Part shown: in pieces, positions 8,059 through 16,472 of the stretch
How positions within the stretch are numbered: position 1 is the first letter of the stretch
Layout: every line of letters starts with the position of its first letter
Origin: Actinobacillus succinogenes 130Z
GTDB taxonomy: Bacteria; Pseudomonadota; Gammaproteobacteria; Enterobacterales; Pasteurellaceae
NCBI RefSeq assembly: GCF_000017245.1
Contig: NC_009655.1
Location: forward strand, 2,170,001-2,234,000
Direction of reading: 5' to 3'
DNA length: 64,000 bases
Program-made: the position numbers and the translations under genes
Notes under the pieces: model-generated
What the model was told of the DNA's origin: nothing
Databases searched by the model: none
What the model saw: the letters and a program-made list of their open reading frames with translations, nothing else

Positions 8059-9417
8059 TTATTTACCGATACAGAACGAACTGAAAATATTACTCAATAA
8101 GTCATCGGAGGTAAATTGCCCGGTAATTTCGCTAAGGTGGGACTGTACCATACGCAGTTCCTCCGCCAGCAGTTCGCCGGCACGGAATTCCGTCAGTTGT
8201 ATATGCCCTTGCCGTAAATGATACGCGGCTTTTTCCAAGGCGTCCAAATGACGGCGACGCGCCAGAAAACCGCCTTCGGTGCCGGTTTGATAACCCATGG
8301 ACTGCTTCAAGTGTTCGCGCAATAAATCAATACCTTGCCGGGTTTGCGCGGACAAACGAATTACGGTGAAACCGTTTTCCTGCGTTACCCCTTCATTCTC
8401 GCCGCTCAAATCCGTTTTATTGCGAATAATCGTCACCGGAATATGCGACGGTAATTTTGCCAAAAATTCCGACCGCACTTTTTCCGGTTGTCGACTATCC
8501 GGATCCGAACTGTCCAGCATTAATAAAACACGATCCGCCTGCTCGATCTCATTCCACGCCCGGGTAATACCGATGCGTTCCACTTCGTCCGTGGCATCGC
8601 GTAAACCGGCGGTATCGATGATATGCAACGGCATGCCGTCGATATGGATATGTTCCCGTAATACATCACGCGTAGTACCGGCGATATCGGTGACAATCGC
8701 TGCTTCACGTCCCGCTAATGCATTTAACAAACTGGATTTACCCGCATTCGGCCGCCCTGCAATCACCACTTTCATTCCTTCGCGCAAAATAGAACCTTGT
8801 TTGGCTTCCGAACGGACGCGCTCCAGTTGAGCGATAATATCGTTCAAATGCCCTTCGATTTTACCGTCTGCCAGAAAATCGATTTCTTCGTCGGGAAAAT
8901 CAATAGCGGCTTCCACATAAGTACGCAAATAAATAACGCCGTCCACCAGCTGATTGACTTTATTGGAAAATTCGCCTTGCAAAGATTTCAGTGCGGAACG
9001 CGCCGCCTGCTCGGAACTGGCGTCGATTAAATCCGCAATGGCTTCCGCCTGAGCTAAATCCAATTTATCGTTTAGGAACGCCTGTTCGGAAAATTCACCC
9101 GGACGCGCCAAACGCACACCGTTCACCTGCAAGATGCGTTTAAGCAGTAAATCCAGTACCACTTGCCCGCCGTGCCCCTGCAATTCCAATATGTCTTCTC
9201 CGGTAAACGAATTCGGCGATTGAAAAAATAGTGCGATGCCCTGATCAAGCGTCGTACCGTCTTCATCCTTAAACGGCAAATAATTGGCAAAGCGCGGTTT
9301 CAGTGCTTTGCCTACGACGGCTTTTGCCACGTCGGCCGCCAACGGACCGGAAACCCGCAGAATACCGACGCCGCCGCGTCCGATAGGCGTAGCTTGCGCT
9401 ACAATCGTTTCTTTCAT
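8059..9417 (-). CDS. mnmE: tRNA modification GTPase MnmE (TrmE)
   Basis: MnmE works with MnmG to install the 5-carboxymethylaminomethyl group on wobble U34 of certain tRNAs. The 452-residue protein has an N-terminal tetrahydrofolate-binding domain (about 1-118), a helical domain and an inserted G domain with GRPNAGKSS (P-loop, near 224), DIAGTTRD (G2), DTAGLRD (G3) and NKTD (G4). It ends in the conserved FCIGK tail with its catalytic cysteine. AAGG precedes the ATG. It is a single-gene unit on the minus strand. Confidence 0.97.
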   Translation of the reverse strand: MKETIVAQATPIGRGGVGILRVSGPLAADVAKAVVGKALKPRFANYLPFKDEDGTTLDQGIALFFQSPNSFTGEDILELQGHGGQVVLDLLLKRILQVNGVRLARPGEFSEQAFLNDKLDLAQAEAIADLIDASSEQAARSALKSLQGEFSNKVNQLVDGVIYLRTYVEAAIDFPDEEIDFLADGKIEGHLNDIIAQLERVRSEAKQGSILREGMKVVIAGRPNAGKSSLLNALAGREAAIVTDIAGTTRDVLREHIHIDGMPLHIIDTAGLRDATDEVERIGITRAWNEIEQADRVLLMLDSSDPDSRQPEKVRSEFLAKLPSHIPVTIIRNKTDLSGENEGVTQENGFTVIRLSAQTRQGIDLLREHLKQSMGYQTGTEGGFLARRRHLDALEKAAYHLRQGHIQLTEFRAGELLAEELRMVQSHLSEITGQFTSDDLLSNIFSSFCIGK

Positions 9418-9504
9418 TCATACCTTCTTAAAAAAGTTATCGCCGCTTCCCTCTCGCCAACAATAAAAAGCTAACGGTGCGGTCGGAAATTTATTCGTAT
9501 TATA

Positions 9505-9528
9505 ACAAAAAAGCATCATAATGATGCT
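9505..9528 (-). terminator. Terminator after yggT-yggU
   Basis: On the minus strand AGCATCA and TGATGCT form a 7-bp stem with a 3-nt loop, followed by TTTTTTGTT. It lies 5 bases past the yggU stop. Confidence 0.8.
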
Positions 9529-9533
9529 CTTTC

Positions 9534-9830
9534 TCAAGGATTGTCCAGTAACTGTCGCACCGCTTCGGGAATGATTTTGGGTGCGGGAATGAACACTTGT
9601 TTGTGACGGTTGAGTTCGCCTTTTTCCAATTGAACGGCACTTTTCGGCACCTTAAACGCTTTACTGAGATATTTGATTAAATGCGCATTGGCAGCACCGT
9701 CCACCGGCGGTGCCGTAATAGAAATTTTCAGTTCCTCGTCGTGTAACCCGATAATCGCATCTTTACTGGCTTTCGGCTGTAACATAATACGTAAACGAAT
9801 GCCGTCTGCGGTTTGTTCTACTGCGGTCAT
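9534..9830 (-). CDS. yggU: DUF167 family protein YggU
   Basis: A 98-residue protein of the DUF167/YggU family, whose function is not established. The conserved core is visible: IRLRIMLQPKASKDAI, then ISITAPPVDGAANAHLIKYL (about residues 33-52) and GELNRHK near 73. It lies 41 bp downstream of yggT on the same strand, with an uptake sequence in the gap. The yggT-yggU pairing is common in gammaproteobacteria. Confidence 0.88.
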   Translation of the reverse strand: MTAVEQTADGIRLRIMLQPKASKDAIIGLHDEELKISITAPPVDGAANAHLIKYLSKAFKVPKSAVQLEKGELNRHKQVFIPAPKIIPEAVRQLLDNP

Positions 9831-9871
9831 CGCAAAAAACCTTTCATTTTTTCACCGCACTTTCTATCCGT

Positions 9872-10447
9872 TTACGCCCATTGCCAAACGCTCGGCGCAA
9901 TATCCCACAATACGCGGTTCAGCCAGAACAGGATAAACGCCAGTACCATGGGAGAAAAATCGATCATACCGGTTTTCGGCAACAACCGGCGAATCGGCGA
10001 CAGCACGGGTTCGCTCAACTGATACAGCAAATAACTGAGCGAATCATTACCGCGCCGGAACCAACTGAGAACGGCACCGATAAAAATAACATACAGAATC
10101 ATTTCACCGAAGGCGCGAACGATACTCAACACCCCGAGTAAAAATAAGGCGAGTAAATTATTAGTGATGAAATCCATCGTCCAGTCGCCGCCCAGAATCA
10201 GCAATAACGGCAATTTCACCATTCCGAGCACAAACACGAATACTAAGGCGGCAATATCAATACCTCTGTGCGCTTTAAAGGTTTTGCGCAGAGGATTCAA
10301 CACCGGATCCGTCCATTTCACCACAGCTTGCGAAATAGGGTGATAAAAATCCGCCTGACTGTATTGCATCCACATGCGCAACATAACGATCAGACTGTAA
10401 ATACCGATAGCGGTATTTAATAAATATTGAAGGGAATTCAGTTGCAT
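9872..10447 (-). CDS. yggT: YggT family inner-membrane protein
   Basis: A 191-residue integral membrane protein made of two copies of the YggT unit. The motif DPVLNPLRK (about residues 46-54) and its second-half counterpart EPVLSPIRR (about 146-154) each follow a long hydrophobic segment. YggT proteins have been linked to osmotic or cell-division functions, but no biochemical role is firm. AAGGAA precedes the ATG. It is transcribed with yggU. Confidence 0.87.
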   Translation of the reverse strand: MQLNSLQYLLNTAIGIYSLIVMLRMWMQYSQADFYHPISQAVVKWTDPVLNPLRKTFKAHRGIDIAALVFVFVLGMVKLPLLLILGGDWTMDFITNNLLALFLLGVLSIVRAFGEMILYVIFIGAVLSWFRRGNDSLSYLLYQLSEPVLSPIRRLLPKTGMIDFSPMVLAFILFWLNRVLWDIAPSVWQWA

Positions 10448-10508
10448 AACGTTCCTTTTTTAAAACCTAATGCGATAGATGGAGGCGGTATTCGCAAAAT
10501 TCAAGCCG

Positions 10509-10544
10509 GGTGCGGTCAAAAATCGTATGATTTTTCACCGCACT
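10509..10544 (-). terminator. Hairpin after corA
   Basis: GTGCGGT-C-AAAAATC (10510-10524) pairs with GATTTTT-C-ACCGCAC (10529-10543), with one C-C mismatch. The right arm on the plus strand contains an uptake sequence. It lies between the corA stop and yggT and probably ends corA transcription. Confidence 0.55.
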
Positions 10545-10549
10545 TCGGA

Positions 10550-11497
10550 TTACAGCCAGCCTTTACGTTTGAAATAAAGATACGGTGTCAGCGCGGCGGC
10601 TATCATTAAGCCGATTGCCATAGGATAACCGTATTTAAAATGCAGTTCCGGCATAAAATCGAAGTTCATTCCGTAAGTGGAAGCAACCAGCGTTGCCGGT
10701 AAAAACATCACGGATACCACCGAGAAAAATTTCATAATTTTGTTCTGCTCGATGTTGATATAACCCATCGCCGCCTGCATTAAAAAATTAACTTTCTGAA
10801 ATAGCGAATCATTGTGCGGTTGCAAAGATTCGATATCGCGTAAAATCTCGCGCGCCTGTTCCAGCTGGTTAGCCGGCAGACGGGTTTTACGCACCAGAAA
10901 ACTCAAAGCGCGTTGAGTATCCATCAAACACATACGTACTTTAGAACCGGTGTCTTCCTGTTCCGTCAGCGTGGTTAACGCTTCGTCAAAAGCTTCGCCC
11001 TGTTTGCCGTCTAAAATCACGCGGCTTAATTTTTCCAAATCCGCATAACCGGTTTCAATTACGTCCGCCAATTGCTCGATTTTGGTTTCGAACAAATCCA
11101 ACAGCACTTCATAGGCGTTACACTCGTCCAAACGCTGATAACGCGAACGCATTCGATACAGACGGAACGCCGGCAATTCGCGATCACGCAGAGTGAATAG
11201 ACGACCGTCGCGGATGGTAAACGCCACCGAGGCTAAATCCGCATAATCATTTTCGTCTTCGCAATAAAAAAACGAGTGCAGATGTAAACCGTCTTCATCT
11301 TCAAAAAAACGGGCGGACGCTTCAATGTCTTCCAATTCCAAAAACGAAGCCAAGCTTTGTCCCAAGCCTTCCTGCAGTTCTTCACGTTCTGCTAAAGTCG
11401 GCTCCAATAAATCCAGCCAAATCGCCGTATCAAGCGCGGCATTGTCTTCCTCAAGACGGGTAAGACGTGCATTTTCAAGTGCAAATGCATTAATCAT
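10550..11497 (-). CDS. corA: Magnesium/cobalt transporter CorA
   Basis: CorA is the constitutive pentameric Mg2+ channel of the inner membrane. The 315-residue protein has a large cytoplasmic domain, then two C-terminal membrane helices. The signature YGMNF lies at the end of helix 1 (near residue 280), and a basic tail FKRKGWL follows helix 2. The start at 11497 is chosen because GGAG sits just upstream and the length equals E. coli CorA (316). A TTG or ATG further upstream would add 32 residues inside the leader. A consensus promoter and a leader of about 220 nt precede the gene (separate entries). Confidence 0.94.
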   Translation of the reverse strand: MINAFALENARLTRLEEDNAALDTAIWLDLLEPTLAEREELQEGLGQSLASFLELEDIEASARFFEDEDGLHLHSFFYCEDENDYADLASVAFTIRDGRLFTLRDRELPAFRLYRMRSRYQRLDECNAYEVLLDLFETKIEQLADVIETGYADLEKLSRVILDGKQGEAFDEALTTLTEQEDTGSKVRMCLMDTQRALSFLVRKTRLPANQLEQAREILRDIESLQPHNDSLFQKVNFLMQAAMGYINIEQNKIMKFFSVVSVMFLPATLVASTYGMNFDFMPELHFKYGYPMAIGLMIAAALTPYLYFKRKGWL

Positions 11498-11721
11498 TTT
11501 GTCATACTCCTTCGGGAACGGTATGAACAAACAAAGTGAACAAAAATCATTTTTCCGGCGATACCGACGGGAAAACGAATAAAAGGATACCAATTTAGGC
11601 GGAAAGGCTTATCCGCGAACTTGTCGCCGATAAGTCGAAAGACGGGCGACAGCTTACATGAAAAATTTAAGTCGGTATCGACTGTGACTGTCCAAAGTGT
11701 GTGTCCTCTAGTAGAAAAATC
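11498..11721 (-). promoter_or_regulatory. Structured 5' leader of corA with competing hairpins
   Basis: The leader RNA (about 224 nt, read on the minus strand) contains several pairings. GTCGCC can pair with GGCGAC. CTTATC can pair with GATAAG around that same GGCGAC, so the two helices compete. CGATACCGAC (11671-11680) is exactly complementary to GTCGGTATCG (11559-11568) near the 3' end. A 13-codon reading frame starts at TTG 11695, 9 nt after GAGG, and stops at 11654; it contains the 5' arm of the long-range helix. Salmonella corA has a leader ORF (corL) controlled by Rho, so an analogous translation-coupled switch is plausible here. The function is inferred. Confidence 0.5.
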
Positions 11722-11727
11722 GAGCGC

Positions 11728-11756
11728 ATAATACGCCCGAAAGCCTTATTCGTCAA
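11728..11756 (-). promoter_or_regulatory. Sigma-70 promoter of corA
   Basis: TTGACG (11751-11756) and TATTAT (11728-11733) are separated by exactly 17 bp on the minus strand. This predicts a start near 11721 and a leader of about 224 nt before the corA ATG. Confidence 0.75.
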
Positions 11757-11774
11757 GAAATTAGCAAAAATTTA

Positions 11775-11824
11775 ACCGCACTTTTTTCATACTTCGAAAA
11801 ATGGCACGCCAATAAAAGTGCGGT
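11775..11824 (-). terminator. Uptake-sequence hairpin after ndh
   Basis: ACCGCACTTTT (11775-11785) and AAAAGTGCGGT (11814-11824) form an 11-bp inverted repeat with a 28-nt loop, 16 bp after the ndh stop. On the minus strand it ends in a run of T's within the arm itself, so termination strength is uncertain. Confidence 0.5.
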
Positions 11825-11840
11825 CGGTTTTCAACGTCAA

Positions 11841-13172
11841 TTAATACAGTTTCAACGACGGACGAATAAAACGGTTTAAACGTCCGATAAGAATGATTAG
11901 CCCGGTTTTAAAACAGCCGTGTAATTTTTGCTGATGCAGGCGATACAGGGAAATATACGCCAACCGCGCCAGACGTCCTTCTATAGTCATAGAGGTTTTC
12001 TTGCCCGTAGTAATGTTCCCTAACGCGGTGAATTTAGATAAGGACACTAATGAACCTTTATCGAAATAACTGAAATTTTTCAACGGCTTATTATCGAACA
12101 ACGCCACAATATTTTGTCCGCATACCGTTGCCATCTGGTTCGCAGCCTGACCTCGCGGCGGCACGGGTGTGCCGTCTTTTTGCAGCAGGAACGCACAATC
12201 GCCGATAGCGAAAATGCTGTCGTCCACCGTGGTCTGTAAACTGTTTTTGACACAGATTTGATTAATGCGGTTTAATTCTAGGCCGTCAAATTGCTGAGTG
12301 ATCGCGGACACCCGTACGCCCGCTGCCCAAACCATTAAATCCGCTTTGATTTCTTCCCCGTCTTTGGTCAGCAAACTGTTTTTAGTAGCTTCAGTAATCA
12401 TGGTGTCGGTTTTCACCGTAATGCCTAATTCTTCCAGTTCTTTACGCACCGAATCGGAAATGCGTTGCGGTAATGCCGGCAATAAACGGTCGCCCGCCTC
12501 AATCAGGGTCACCCGCAAATGCCCTGCGTCGATTTTGCCGTAACCGTAAGATGACAAGTGCCGGGTAGCGTTGAACAGTTCGGCGGATAATTCTACGCCG
12601 GTAGCGCCGCCGCCCACGATTGCGATATTAACTTTACCTTCCTGAACCAAAGACTGTTTGCTGTCGTCTTCGCCGATTTCCGCCAAAGCGTTATTTTCGG
12701 AAAACTTCAGGAATAATTCCAACATTTTGTGCTGGAAACGTAATGCCTGATCCGGCGAATCCAGGAAAATGCAGTTTTCCGCCACTCCTTTGGTTTTAAA
12801 ATCATTGGATTTACTGCCGATAGCCAGCACCAAGTAATCGTAAGGAATACGACGCGCCACTACGATCATATCGCCCTCTTTGCCGTAAACCGGCGCCAAT
12901 TCCACATATTTGTTGGTGCGGTCTATCCGTGCAATGGAACCCTGTTCGAAATTGAAATGATGATTAAACGCATGGGCGCGATAGCTTACGGCATCGGTTT
13001 CCGCATCCAACACACCGGTTGCCACCTCGTGCAGTAACGGCTTCCACAGATGGGTTTGATTGCGATCCACCAAAGTAACATTGGCGCGGTTTTTACGCCC
13101 CAGCTTATGCCCTAAGAAAGTCGCCAGCTCTAATCCGCCGGCGCCGCCTCCGACAATTACAATATTTTTCAT
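11841..13172 (-). CDS. ndh: NADH dehydrogenase type II (NDH-2)
   Basis: Ndh is a single-subunit, non-proton-pumping NADH:quinone oxidoreductase on the inner face of the membrane. The 443-residue protein has an FAD-binding GGGAGGLELATFLG at the N-terminus, an NADH-binding GGGATGVELSAEL near residue 175, and the second FAD motif IFAIGDCA near 310. The ATG at 13172 directly before KNIVIVGGG is preferred over one 10 codons upstream, because AGGAAA precedes it and the Haemophilus length (about 444) is matched. It is divergent from nudC. Confidence 0.95.
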   Translation of the reverse strand: MKNIVIVGGGAGGLELATFLGHKLGRKNRANVTLVDRNQTHLWKPLLHEVATGVLDAETDAVSYRAHAFNHHFNFEQGSIARIDRTNKYVELAPVYGKEGDMIVVARRIPYDYLVLAIGSKSNDFKTKGVAENCIFLDSPDQALRFQHKMLELFLKFSENNALAEIGEDDSKQSLVQEGKVNIAIVGGGATGVELSAELFNATRHLSSYGYGKIDAGHLRVTLIEAGDRLLPALPQRISDSVRKELEELGITVKTDTMITEATKNSLLTKDGEEIKADLMVWAAGVRVSAITQQFDGLELNRINQICVKNSLQTTVDDSIFAIGDCAFLLQKDGTPVPPRGQAANQMATVCGQNIVALFDNKPLKNFSYFDKGSLVSLSKFTALGNITTGKKTSMTIEGRLARLAYISLYRLHQQKLHGCFKTGLIILIGRLNRFIRPSLKLY

Positions 13173-13425
13173 AAAGTTTCCTATTAAAGATAAATTAAAC
13201 AAATTTTTAACAATTATAATATTTATTTAAAATTTAAGCACCAATAAATTTGAAAGGATTCAGTCGGAATGAAAATAGGGCTATAATAGTCCGATTTGTT
13301 GATCTTCCGTAAAAGTTGCCGGATAAATGACGACGGACGATTGCCGCCGCAACCTTTTACCCAAGACAAATACCCGTTTATACCCGCCGAAATTCAAAAA
13401 GTGCGGTCAGTTTTATGAGGATTTT

Positions 13426-14220
13426 ATGAACGCTATTCAAATACAGGATTGTGGATTCTGGCTGATTCATGTAAATCAGGATATTTATTTCCCCGATAAC
13501 AATTTACCTTTCGGCACGGCAGAATCGTTAAATTTAACTCATCGTAACGCCGCCCGAATCGGCGAATGGGAGGGCTATCCCTTATTCGTGGTGAAAGAAG
13601 ATCCCGCCGAACAACGGGAATGGACGGCTTTACGTTCGCTACTGCGTCTGCCCGAAGAAAAATTCTATCTGCTCAACCGCGGAGTGGAATTGAATTATTT
13701 CCTGAAAACCCACCGACGTTGCGGCAAATGCGGTCACCAAACCGAAATGGCTCGCGACGAATGGGCGGTTCAATGTCAAAATGACGCCTGCGGTTACCGA
13801 ACTTATCCTGTTATTTGCCCGTCCATTATCGTCGCCGTGCGCAGAGGAAAAGAAATATTATTGGCAAATCACACCCGCCACATGCCGAAAAACGGCGGTT
13901 CGGGCATGTACACCACATTGGCGGGGTTTGTGGAAATCGGTGAAAGCTTCGAACAAACCGTAGAACGGGAAGTCTTTGAAGAAACCGGTTTGAAAGTAAA
14001 AAATATCCGTTATTTCGGTAGCCAGCCTTGGGCTTTCCCGAATTCACAAATGGTAGGTTTTCTGGCGGATTACGACAGCGGAGAAATCCGTTTGCAGGAG
14101 GACGAACTGAACGACGCCCGCTGGTTCCATTGTGATCAACCCTTGCCCGAACTCCCGCCGGAAGGAACGATTGCGTTAAAATTAATCAACGCAACGTTAA
14201 ACATCTGCCGTCAGGCGTAA
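13426..14220 (+). CDS. nudC: NADH pyrophosphatase / RNA NAD-decapping hydrolase NudC
   Basis: NudC hydrolyses NAD(H) to NMN(H) and AMP and removes NAD caps from RNA. The 264-residue protein has a zinc ribbon (CGKCG near residue 103 and CQNDACG near 118) followed by the Nudix box GFVEIGESFEQTVEREVF, which continues into the EE-T-G signature near 170. The NudC marker SQPWAFPNSQM follows near 200. The ATG at 13426 follows GAGG and gives the Haemophilus length. An upstream ATG at 13327 would add 33 residues without family support. A twin uptake-sequence terminator follows. Confidence 0.95.
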   Translation: MNAIQIQDCGFWLIHVNQDIYFPDNNLPFGTAESLNLTHRNAARIGEWEGYPLFVVKEDPAEQREWTALRSLLRLPEEKFYLLNRGVELNYFLKTHRRCGKCGHQTEMARDEWAVQCQNDACGYRTYPVICPSIIVAVRRGKEILLANHTRHMPKNGGSGMYTTLAGFVEIGESFEQTVEREVFEETGLKVKNIRYFGSQPWAFPNSQMVGFLADYDSGEIRLQEDELNDARWFHCDQPLPELPPEGTIALKLINATLNICRQA

Positions 14221-14263
14221 ATGCAAGAATAAGATCGCCAACCCTCAAAATTCCCTTTATAAT

Positions 14264-14298
14264 GACCGCACTTTGCCGCAAAGTGCGGTCATTTTTTT
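14264..14298 (+). terminator. Terminator after nudC made of two uptake sequences
   Basis: GACCGCACTTT (14264-14274) and AAAGTGCGGTC (14280-14290) form a perfect 11-bp stem with a 5-nt loop, then ATTTTTTT. It lies 22 bp upstream of hemE. Confidence 0.9.
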
Positions 14299-14319
14299 GA
14301 AAATTTTGAAGGAAACAGC

Positions 14320-15384
14320 ATGAGCCAATTGAAAAACGATCGTTATCTCCGAGCCTTACTGCGCGAACCCGTAGATTACACGCCGGTATGGATGATGCGT
14401 CAGGCCGGGCGTTATCTGCCGGAATACAAAGCTACCCGTGCGCAAGCGGGCGATTTTATGTCGCTGTGCCGCAATGCGGAACTCGCCTGTGAAGTCACGT
14501 TACAGCCGTTGCGTCGTTACGATTTGGATGCCGCCATTTTATTTTCCGATATTTTAACCGTGCCGGATGCGATGGGACTCGGATTAAGCTTCGGTGCCGG
14601 CGAAGGGCCGAAATTCGCCCGACCCGTCGAAAATGCCGCCATGGTGGAAAATCTGCCGATACCCGATCCCGAAACGGAATTGCAATATGTAATGAACGCG
14701 GTGCGTACCATTCGTCGCGAATTGCAAGGCGAAGTGCCGTTAATCGGCTTTTCCGGCAGCCCGTGGACATTAGCTACTTACATGGTGGAAGGCGGTTCCA
14801 GCAAAGCCTTCACTAAAATTAAAAAGATGATGTACGCTGATCCGCAAACCTTACACAAATTATTGGATAAAGTCAGCGATGCGGTGATTTTATATCTGAA
14901 CGCCCAAATTAAAGCCGGCGCTCAGGCAGTGATGATTTTCGACACCTGGGGCGGCGTACTGGCTCATCGTGACTATCCGGATTTCTCGCTGCAATACATG
15001 CAAAAAATTGTCGCCGGTTTAATCCGCGAAAACGACGGACGCAAAGTACCGATTACCCTCTTCACCAAAGGCGGCGGACTGTGGCTGGAACAAATTGCAA
15101 ACAGCGGTTGTGACGCCGTCGGTGTGGATTGGACGGTCAACTTAGCTGAAGCGAAAGCCAAAATCGGTCACAAAGTAGCATTGCAGGGCAATATGGACCC
15201 GTCGGTATTATATGCCCGGCCGGCACGTATTCGGCAGGAAGTGCGGTCGATTTTGGCGGATTTTGGTAACGGCAGCGGGCATGTATTCAATTTAGGACAC
15301 GGCATTCATCAGGATGTGCCGGTGGAAAACCCGAAAATTTTCGTGGATGCCGTTCATGAATATTCCAAAGCTTATCACAAATAA
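14320..15384 (+). CDS. hemE: Uroporphyrinogen decarboxylase
   Basis: HemE removes four carboxyl groups from uroporphyrinogen III to give coproporphyrinogen III in haem synthesis. The 354-residue protein begins with the family motif PVWMMRQAGRYLPEY (about residues 22-36). It carries GFSGSPWTLATYMVEGGSS (about 147-165), and near the C-terminus FNLGHGIHQDVP with the conserved His. AAGGA precedes the ATG. It is followed within 9 bp by yjaG and then hupA, an order shared with E. coli. Confidence 0.97.
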   Translation: MSQLKNDRYLRALLREPVDYTPVWMMRQAGRYLPEYKATRAQAGDFMSLCRNAELACEVTLQPLRRYDLDAAILFSDILTVPDAMGLGLSFGAGEGPKFARPVENAAMVENLPIPDPETELQYVMNAVRTIRRELQGEVPLIGFSGSPWTLATYMVEGGSSKAFTKIKKMMYADPQTLHKLLDKVSDAVILYLNAQIKAGAQAVMIFDTWGGVLAHRDYPDFSLQYMQKIVAGLIRENDGRKVPITLFTKGGGLWLEQIANSGCDAVGVDWTVNLAEAKAKIGHKVALQGNMDPSVLYARPARIRQEVRSILADFGNGSGHVFNLGHGIHQDVPVENPKIFVDAVHEYSKAYHK

Positions 15385-15393
15385 GGAATTATC

Positions 15394-15978
15394 ATGAGAA
15401 ACCCGATTCATAAACGTCTGGAACATTTTGAAAGCTGGCAACACCTCACTTTTATGGCGTGTCTGTGCGAACGCATGTACCCTAATTACCAGTTGTTCTG
15501 TCAGGTTACCGAACAACAGGCAAATGCAAAAGTTTACCAAAATATTCTGAATCTGGTGTGGGAATTCCTCACCGTAAAAAGTGCGAAAATTAATTTCGAA
15601 AATCAACTGGAAAAATTAGAAAATATCATTCCCGATGTGAATGAGTACGAATTTTTCGGTATCGTACCCGCGTTGGATGCCTGCGAAGCATTATCCGAAC
15701 TGCTGCACGGTCTGATCGCGGGCTTTTGTCTGGAACATGCGGTTCGCATCAGTCAGTTGTCTATTCAAACCGTCATTACCATGCTGGAAACGCAAGAAAA
15801 TCGAAATTTTAATGAACAAGATTTAAAAAATGCGGTCGAAATTACAGACGAGTTGGATGTGCAATGGCAAATCTACCGAACCTTAAACGAATGTGAAGAA
15901 CGCGATATTCATGTAATTTTAGACCTGAAAAATGAAATTAGGATTACCGGAGTTTCAAATATCGGGATTAAAATCTAA
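15394..15978 (+). CDS. yjaG: DUF416 family protein YjaG
   Basis: A 194-residue soluble protein of the DUF416 family with no known biochemical role. The hallmark opening HKRLEHFESWQHLTFMACLCERM is followed by the conserved NYQLFCQVT near residue 30. Its position between hemE and hupA is the same as in E. coli, apart from the missing nfi. AAGGA lies 6 bases before the ATG, and it is probably cotranscribed with hemE. Confidence 0.88.
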   Translation: MRNPIHKRLEHFESWQHLTFMACLCERMYPNYQLFCQVTEQQANAKVYQNILNLVWEFLTVKSAKINFENQLEKLENIIPDVNEYEFFGIVPALDACEALSELLHGLIAGFCLEHAVRISQLSIQTVITMLETQENRNFNEQDLKNAVEITDELDVQWQIYRTLNECEERDIHVILDLKNEIRITGVSNIGIKI

Positions 15979-16132
15979 AAAATTTACAAAATTTTGCATA
16001 ATTACGCTTTGCTTTCGGGAAAAGTTAGATTAAGCTATGCTTGCTGTTCAAACAGTTATAACTTAATGTTAAGACTTTACTCTCAATCGGGTAAAGAACT
16101 AAGTTCAAATACAATAAAGAAGGTACACATTT

Positions 16133-16408
16133 ATGAACAAAACGGATTTAATTGATGCTATTGCAAGTGCGGCAAGCTTAACCAAAAAAGATGCAAAAGC
16201 AGCATTAGAAGCAACTTTAGATGCAATCACAGCAAGCTTGAAAAAAGGTGATGCAGTGCAATTAATCGGCTTTGGTACATTCAAAGTGAACGAACGTAAA
16301 GCACGTATCGGTCGTAACCCGCAAACCGGCGCAGAAATCAAAATCGCTGCATCAAAAGCCCCTGCATTCGTAGCAGGTAAAGCATTAAAAGACGAAGTTA
16401 ACGGCTAA
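16133..16408 (+). CDS. hupA: DNA-binding protein HU-alpha
   Basis: HU is the abundant histone-like dimer that bends DNA and compacts the nucleoid. The 91-residue protein shows the whole family pattern: MNKTDLIDAIA at the N-terminus, GFGTFKVNERKAR (about 48-60) and the DNA-contacting arm GRNPQTGAEIKI (about 63-74). Codon use is highly biased, as expected for an abundant protein. The 154-bp gap from yjaG suggests it has its own promoter. AGAAGG lies upstream of the ATG, and a strong terminator follows. Confidence 0.96.
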   Translation: MNKTDLIDAIASAASLTKKDAKAALEATLDAITASLKKGDAVQLIGFGTFKVNERKARIGRNPQTGAEIKIAASKAPAFVAGKALKDEVNG

Positions 16409-16431
16409 TCTTCGATCAGACGAATTCTAAG

Positions 16432-16457
16432 ACTCTACCTGCGCGGTAGAGTTTTTT
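16432..16457 (+). terminator. Terminator after hupA
   Basis: ACTCTACC and GGTAGAGT form an 8-bp stem with loop TGCGC, directly followed by TTTTT. Confidence 0.9.
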
Positions 16458-16472
16458 AATGCCTGAAAGGAT

